A DNA stretch of 64,000 nt from an uncultured Ruminococcus sp. (GTDB lineage: Bacteria > Bacillota > Clostridia > Oscillospirales > Ruminococcaceae): NCBI GenBank assembly GCA_902800795.1, contig CADCFQ010000016.1, positions 1-64,000 on the forward strand, read 5' to 3'. A program made the translations under genes and the position numbers. This document shows, in pieces, positions 60,103 through 64,000 of the stretch (positions are counted from its first letter, which is position 1; every line of letters begins with the position of its first letter). Under the pieces are notes generated by a model. That model was given only the letters and a program-made list of their open reading frames with translations. It was not told the origin of the DNA and made no database searches.

Positions 60103-62673
60103 TTAGATTGTTATCATCATTTCCTCATTTTCAATATTGTGGTAGATATGACTTTCGTTATGTTCAATTGTGTATACTTTAACAACATCGGAAAGTTCAT
60201 TGCCGTCTTCAAATTTGCTCACGATATTTCTGAATTTTTCAAGTCTTTCAGGAGCATACTGTATCACTTTTTCATTGTGAAATACAGCAGTATAGAATAT
60301 TTCCGCTTCCACAAGATCCTGGAAAATATGGCTGCCGTAGGAAAGCTCGGGATTGTACCCTGCTTTTGTCTCCTCAACCTCACAGACGACAGAAAATGTA
60401 CTAATATCCGAGAACGCTGTAGGTACGCCAAGTTCGGGTGATGAAGTCCCGACTCTGCCTGGAACTATCAGCATCATTTTCTTGCCTTCGTTTCGATAAT
60501 ACCAGTTGATACGCCCGATCAGATTTGCAACGAGTGTTTTCTTTTTGTAGGGCATATGATAGTATGCAATGGGGTCAACATAAACGATCAGATCAAGCTC
60601 CGATGTCTTAGACATTCCCATCGATGCACCCTTGCTGTGCAGCAATATCCTTTCCGGCGGGAAGTCCTTCGGTACGGATATACCCGCTGTTCCTTTGATA
60701 AGCTGTAACGGACGGCACTGCAAAAGATCTATCGTGTATTCTCCGTTTTCGGACAGATTGATCGTAAATTCCGTATCTACGGGATATTCATATTCTTCCT
60801 GGATACTGTGCAGCATTCTTTTCATTTGCTCCATCAGTATCTGATGATCTACCAGCCCTTTGCAGGAAATGAATTTGACATTTCGTCCATGTCCCATGTC
60901 ACGGAGTCTGCTTTCTGCATCAAAATCATGTTCAAGAAGAATCTTATCCAGATAATTCGGGATAACAGGCTCTAACTTTTCAAACGGCAGTTTTTCGAGA
61001 CACAGCGAAGTTGTGTTGATCACCTCCGCTTTTCCCTGTGAAAATCTGTGTTTATCAGCCGAGGAGGAATAGAGCGAGCGCTGAGGCATATCCAGATTCA
61101 CGATACGGGGATATGAGCCTTCGGTGCGGTCAACTGCCGATGTGCCGAGTCCCATGACAAGTCTGAGCATACCGGCGTTTGGATCACAGTCTTTCATAAT
61201 TCGGTATGGACTATAGGAATATCCCACACCAGCCGCACAAGGCATATAGTAATTTCCATAGTAAGAGCCTGAAACACGCTGTATCAGAAGCGCCATCTGC
61301 TCATCACGCTTATCAAGCCCACGCCTTTTTCTGTAATCCAGTGCGGAAAGGCTCATCGTGCTTGCATATACGGTTTTTACTGCTCTTTCAAACTCTGCAA
61401 GACGTTCTTCGTCTGTTCCTCTGTTGGTGCAGAATACCGATTCATACTTGCCTGCAAACGCATTCCCGAATCCGTCCTCAAGAATACTGCTCGAACGAAC
61501 GATATACGGGTCATGTCCGTAATACTCGATAATCCTCATGAACTGCTCTTTCAGTCCGTCGGAAAAGACACCGTCCATCAACTTTACGGAAAAAACATCT
61601 GCAAGAGAGAAATAGCCTTCCTCCGTTCTTTGTCGTATACGCATATCCCAGAATTCATTGTCAACTATATAGGTGTAGTAAACGTCCGAGCCAACGTAAA
61701 ACGAGTCATGAGGCTCAAGCACATCAGCGATGTCAGGCTCCTTGTTGCCGATGATAGCCCTTGCAAGGAGCATTCCGCAAGCCTTGCCGCCTATCATGCC
61801 CGTTCCTACCATGTGATCCCTTACCTCAAAATAATCCTTCGGCTTAAAATGTTTTTTCACCAGTAAACGCATTTTGGAATCCCTGCTCATCATGATATTG
61901 CACATTTTATCGCAGTCGGCAGATATATCTTGTCCGTTGTCATACAACATCTTTGCGCGAGTAAAGAATCTGTCCCAAGAGTCCGAATATTGCTCATCAG
62001 CAGAACGCTGTGCCTGACCAAGTGCCTGATAGAATCTACTTGATCTTACTCCGTCAAGTATCGGTCGAAAAGTACCGCTGTCCTTATCGTATGTATGGGG
62101 CAGAAACATGGTATCTGAATTTCTGTTCCAAACCTTTTCAGGACGGACATACACAGTTTTGCTGTCAGAATAAACATCTAAAAACAGCTGCGTCGTGTCC
62201 AATATCTTATTGATCGAATGCACGGAATGCTTTCCACGAATGATAGGAAAAAAAGCGACCGTATCAAGTTCAAACAAAAAAGGACAGGTGACACGGAAGA
62301 AGTTTCCCATCATAAGGTCAGTCGCCCAAGCCGCCTGCAACTCAGATAGGCAGTCAAATACATAGAAAGTATCCTTGCCCTCTTGCTCAATGATAGAATG
62401 TATATCTACTGTGAAAGTTTCAAAACGATGTGAAAGCGGTATCTGTTTTATTTTCACACCCGGCATATCAGTGATCAGTGGCTCATGACTGGCAAAACGA
62501 AAATAGATAATATTTCTTTGGTCTGCGATAGCTTGCTTCAAATATGGTCGCATGAACAAGACGAATTCCTCAATTTTGGAAACACGCCATACTACATTAT
62601 CACCAAGTCTGATATGATCAAGTGCCGTATCCATTTCGGAAATACCGGAACTGATTTTATCAAATGCTGCCAT
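60103..62673 (-). CDS. PEP/pyruvate-binding-domain protein
   Basis: This 856-residue protein has an N-terminal domain with a RecA/KaiC-like feel (MDTALDHIRLGDNVVW; FYVFDCLSELQAAWATDL). The second half resembles the nucleotide-binding half of PEP synthase/pyruvate phosphate dikinase (GTGMIGGKACGMLLAR, PYIVRSSSILEDGFGNAFAG, LLQCRPLQLI). The phosphohistidine and PEP-binding domains of true PEP synthases are missing, so it is not a full enzyme of that type. The start at 62673 follows AATGGAGGTGTCA. It shares leader hairpin A with the FUSC, citrate synthase and ATP-grasp units. Confidence 0.78.
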   Translation of the reverse strand: MAAFDKISSGISEMDTALDHIRLGDNVVWRVSKIEEFVLFMRPYLKQAIADQRNIIYFRFASHEPLITDMPGVKIKQIPLSHRFETFTVDIHSIIEQEGKDTFYVFDCLSELQAAWATDLMMGNFFRVTCPFLFELDTVAFFPIIRGKHSVHSINKILDTTQLFLDVYSDSKTVYVRPEKVWNRNSDTMFLPHTYDKDSGTFRPILDGVRSSRFYQALGQAQRSADEQYSDSWDRFFTRAKMLYDNGQDISADCDKMCNIMMSRDSKMRLLVKKHFKPKDYFEVRDHMVGTGMIGGKACGMLLARAIIGNKEPDIADVLEPHDSFYVGSDVYYTYIVDNEFWDMRIRQRTEEGYFSLADVFSVKLMDGVFSDGLKEQFMRIIEYYGHDPYIVRSSSILEDGFGNAFAGKYESVFCTNRGTDEERLAEFERAVKTVYASTMSLSALDYRKRRGLDKRDEQMALLIQRVSGSYYGNYYMPCAAGVGYSYSPYRIMKDCDPNAGMLRLVMGLGTSAVDRTEGSYPRIVNLDMPQRSLYSSSADKHRFSQGKAEVINTTSLCLEKLPFEKLEPVIPNYLDKILLEHDFDAESRLRDMGHGRNVKFISCKGLVDHQILMEQMKRMLHSIQEEYEYPVDTEFTINLSENGEYTIDLLQCRPLQLIKGTAGISVPKDFPPERILLHSKGASMGMSKTSELDLIVYVDPIAYYHMPYKKKTLVANLIGRINWYYRNEGKKMMLIVPGRVGTSSPELGVPTAFSDISTFSVVCEVEETKAGYNPELSYGSHIFQDLVEAEIFYTAVFHNEKVIQYAPERLEKFRNIVSKFEDGNELSDVVKVYTIEHNESHIYHNIENEEMMITI

Positions 62674-62710
62674 ATTGACACCTCCATTAACTTTTCGTGA
62701 ATATGCAAAA

Positions 62711-62740
62711 AACGGCACTGAAATAATCAGCGCCGTTGCT
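62711..62740 (-). promoter_or_regulatory. Shared leader hairpin, unit A (PEP/pyruvate-binding gene)
   Basis: On the minus strand AACGGCGCTGA pairs with TCAGTGCCGTT (one G-U) around TTATT, followed by TTTTGC; it begins GCAACGGCGCT. Start codon lies 37 bases downstream. Confidence 0.8.
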
Positions 62741-62754
62741 TATGTTATACTGTT

Positions 62755-62783
62755 ATTATACCATATGTGCGTTTTCGTGTCAA
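62755..62783 (-). promoter_or_regulatory. Promoter of the PEP/pyruvate-binding gene
   Basis: On the minus strand TTGACA (62778-62783) and TATAAT (62755-62760) are exactly 17 bases apart, with an extended TGG. Confidence 0.88.
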
Positions 62784-62815
62784 GTAATAAAATAGATATT
62801 TAAAGTAATCATTCA

Positions 62816-63112
62816 ATGTCGGAGTATATTTTTAACTCGATTCTTGCCACACCGATCATTGAGTTGACGGACGAGGAACTTGCGCCCGAAAAGGCAAGAT
62901 TCAAAGAGATTGCCGACCGCATAAATTCCATAGCAATTCAGGTCAATCAGACGGGAAATATTTATCCCGAAGATATGGAAGAAATTTGTCAGGGAGTTGA
63001 GAAAATCTCGGCAAGACTTGCAGAGTATCAGGCAAAATTGGAACGCTTTGCAGTGACACCGCAGACGTTCAGAGCGATAGTCGATAAGGCTCACGAGGAC
63101 GTAAAGAAATAG
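62816..63112 (+). pseudogene. MobC-like relaxosome protein fragment
   Basis: A 98-codon frame ends with a helix-rich segment, KEIADRINSIAIQVNQTGNI and YPEDMEEICQGVEKI, like the C-terminal half of MobC plasmid-mobilisation proteins (NNLNQIA..NxTG pattern). The N-terminal ribbon-helix-helix part is missing and there is no ribosome site, so this is probably a remnant. It begins right beside the divergent promoter of the PEP/pyruvate-binding gene. Confidence 0.5.
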
Positions 63113-63186
63113 GAGAAAAATGCAACGAGAAAAACGCTTTTATTGCTGCACCCTGCACAAGATTTATTACAAATATTTCGCAGGGC

Positions 63187-63224
63187 TGGACTCCGAAAAC
63201 GGAAGTAGCTATAATATAGCTACT
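63187..63224 (+). promoter_or_regulatory. Promoter with a palindrome over the -10 box
   Basis: TGGACT (63187-63192) and TATAAT (63210-63215) are 17 bases apart. The -10 sits in the centre of a perfect inverted repeat, AGTAGCTATA / TATAGCTACT (63204-63224), an obvious place for a repressor. Confidence 0.6.
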
Positions 63225-63245
63225 ATGAAATTGGAGGTGCTTCAA

Positions 63246-63458
63246 ATGTTAGCAATACCAGAATTGGCAATGCCGAGATCACGCAAGGTCATGACTATCT
63301 GCAACGGCAAGCGTGAGGTCTGGACAGACTACAAACAGGCAAAGGCGTATTTCCTTGAACTCATGATGTCTACGGACGGCGAGGAGCGTGACCGAGCAGA
63401 GTGCGTTTACATTCAGCTACTGTACGAACTGGACGAGTGCAGTGACGAGGACGAATAA
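63246..63458 (+). CDS. Small conserved mobile-element-type protein, 70 residues
   Basis: The start at 63246 follows TTGGAGGTGC. The protein begins MLAIPELAMPRSRKVMTICN and contains FLELMMSTDGEERDRAECVY before an acidic tail. Small proteins of this look occur in Firmicute conjugative elements, but no function is known. Together with the MobC-like fragment it marks this spot as mobile-element debris. A terminator follows at 63465. Confidence 0.65.
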   Translation: MLAIPELAMPRSRKVMTICNGKREVWTDYKQAKAYFLELMMSTDGEERDRAECVYIQLLYELDECSDEDE

Positions 63459-63464
63459 TCAACA

Positions 63465-63499
63465 GGGCGAGTTGTTTCGGCAACTCGCCCTTGCTATGT
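63465..63499 (+). terminator. Terminator of the 70-residue protein gene
   Basis: GGGCGAGTTG pairs perfectly with CAACTCGCCC around TTTCGG, followed by TTGCTATGT. Confidence 0.8.
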
Positions 63500-63517
63500 C
63501 CTGTGACGAAAGGAAAT

Positions 63518-63559
63518 GCCCCTCACAGCCGTCCGAGACTGCGAAGCGGAAAACTAACC
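63518..63559. repeat. Diverged 42-base repeat, copy 2
   Basis: Matches 47509-47550 at 35 of 42 positions. As in copy 1, a hairpin follows (63571-63610). Confidence 0.6.
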
Positions 63560-63570
63560 GTCCGAAAAGA

Positions 63571-63610
63571 AAAGACCTGAGAAATGCTTATTAGCTAATC
63601 TCAGGTCTTT
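63571..63610. terminator. Terminator-like hairpin
   Basis: AAAGACCTGAGA pairs perfectly with TCTCAGGTCTTT. It is oriented for either strand. Confidence 0.75.
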
Positions 63611-63613
63611 GTC

Positions 63614-63712
63614 TGTTATTCAGTTCCAAAAGAGTATGCTGTCATTGAGGTGCGTGCCATAATGCTAAAATGGATTTGTATTGAACGGATTACGGATGTT
63701 CCGATAGGCTAA
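63614..63712 (+). repeat. Diverged repeat related to 48882-48985
   Basis: The frame reads CYSVPKEYAVIEVRAIMLKW and continues ICIERITDVPIG, ending at TAA 63710. It aligns in frame with the segment upstream of the amidotransferase gene. No start codon context is seen. Confidence 0.45.
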
Positions 63713-63747
63713 GGTTTATGGTGTTTCTGTATTGTGTAAATCAAATA

Positions 63748-64000
63748 TTATAACTGATACCTATGTCGTACCGCAAATTCGGGCGCAAACTCCACCGCCG
63801 CAGTCCGCTTTGTGAGATTGAACACCACCGAGTAATTCTCATCACCGGGGATATGGTTCTCGTGAAGAAGCCTGAACGCCGTGTCCTCATCGACAATGCC
63901 CTCATGTGTGTCGAGGTATTCCTGATGGGCAAGATACCTGTCCTTGCCGAAGCCATCCATTTCGGGGTTGTCGTAAATGAGAAAATTCGAGCAGACCTGA
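63748..64000 (-). CDS. Linear amide C-N hydrolase / C45-type acyltransferase, C-terminal part (cut by window edge)
   Basis: The frame enters from the right edge and ends at 63748, giving 83 residues. Segments FLIYDNPEMDGFGKDRYL, ENYSVVFNLTKRTAAVEF and the end AVRHRYQL match the C-terminal strands of Ntn-type linear amide hydrolases (choloylglycine hydrolase / C45 peptidase). The catalytic N-terminal cysteine lies outside the window. Confidence 0.7.
   Translation of the reverse strand, partial: QVCSNFLIYDNPEMDGFGKDRYLAHQEYLDTHEGIVDEDTAFRLLHENHIPGDENYSVVFNLTKRTAAVEFAPEFAVRHRYQL

Noticed and set aside
1-64000. CRISPR arrays, rRNA genes or complete insertion sequences
   Set aside because: No regularly spaced repeats, rRNA sequence or transposase gene with inverted ends was seen.

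Overview
The window looks like the chromosome of a cellulolytic, low-to-mid GC Gram-positive anaerobe of the Ruminococcus / Oscillospiraceae type (inference from gene content). The main pointers are a membrane-tethered GH5 cellulase with a cellulose-binding-like module, a GH59-like surface glycosidase, a pilin-like protein, an L-arabinose locus, Clostridia-style sigma-A promoters with 17-bp spacers, and strong AGGAGG ribosome sites. There is no rRNA, CRISPR array or intact insertion sequence. One tRNA gene, tRNA-Ser(GGA), is present.

Layout. 0-5 kb: end of a LysR regulator, an S41 peptidase, a P-loop kinase-like protein, a DUF5131-DUF4186 fusion, a nitroreductase and an acetyltransferase. 5-10.6 kb (minus): MATE exporter, GH59-like surface enzyme, AraC regulator and a C_GCAxxG_C_C protein. 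10.8-16.1 kb (plus): a self-contained transporter operon made of a consensus promoter with palindromic half-sites, a 42-codon leader ORF, a terminator that competes with an antiterminator, and then ABC - DUF1854 - ABC. 16.2-18.1 kb: flavin reductase and a two-repeat anchored surface protein. 18.3-28.6 kb: AraR, AraC regulator, YtfQRT/YjfF-type sugar ABC transporter, FGGY kinase and AraA, with AraR-like boxes. 28.7-30.9 kb: AmmeMemoRadiSam pair. 31-40 kb: a sulfur locus (MetNIQ, cysteine desulfurase, TtcA-like ATPase, O-acetylhomoserine sulfhydrylase, second flavin reductase). It carries gene stubs (nitrogenase-like tail, MocR fragment, LysR stub) and a repeated GATAACGTTATC palindrome. 40-47 kb: acetyltransferases, a chimeric ORF beside tRNA-Ser, pilin, HAD hydrolase, GH5 cellulase, GreA and LysS. 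47.4-49 kb and 62.8-63.7 kb: mobile-element-like debris, including a diverged repeat pair and a serine hydrolase gene with an exact 63-bp internal duplication.

The most unusual region is 49-62.7 kb. An operon encodes a circularly permuted ATP-grasp ligase, an alpha-E protein, a transglutaminase, two M14-type desuccinylase paralogs (one with its zinc site destroyed), an unlisted 57-residue Ser/Thr/Val-rich peptide, and a RelA/SpoT-type synthetase. A class I glutamine amidotransferase of the gamma-glutamyl hydrolase type converges on it. Upstream lie citrate synthase plus NADP isocitrate dehydrogenase (a route to 2-oxoglutarate), a FUSC-HAD membrane protein and a PEP/pyruvate-binding-domain protein. 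Five separate transcription units in this block share one 5' architecture: a consensus promoter followed at once by a hairpin starting GCAANGGYGCT, in most cases with a U-tract. They therefore look like one regulon controlled by a leader RNA element, plausibly linked to glutamate or nitrogen status (inference).
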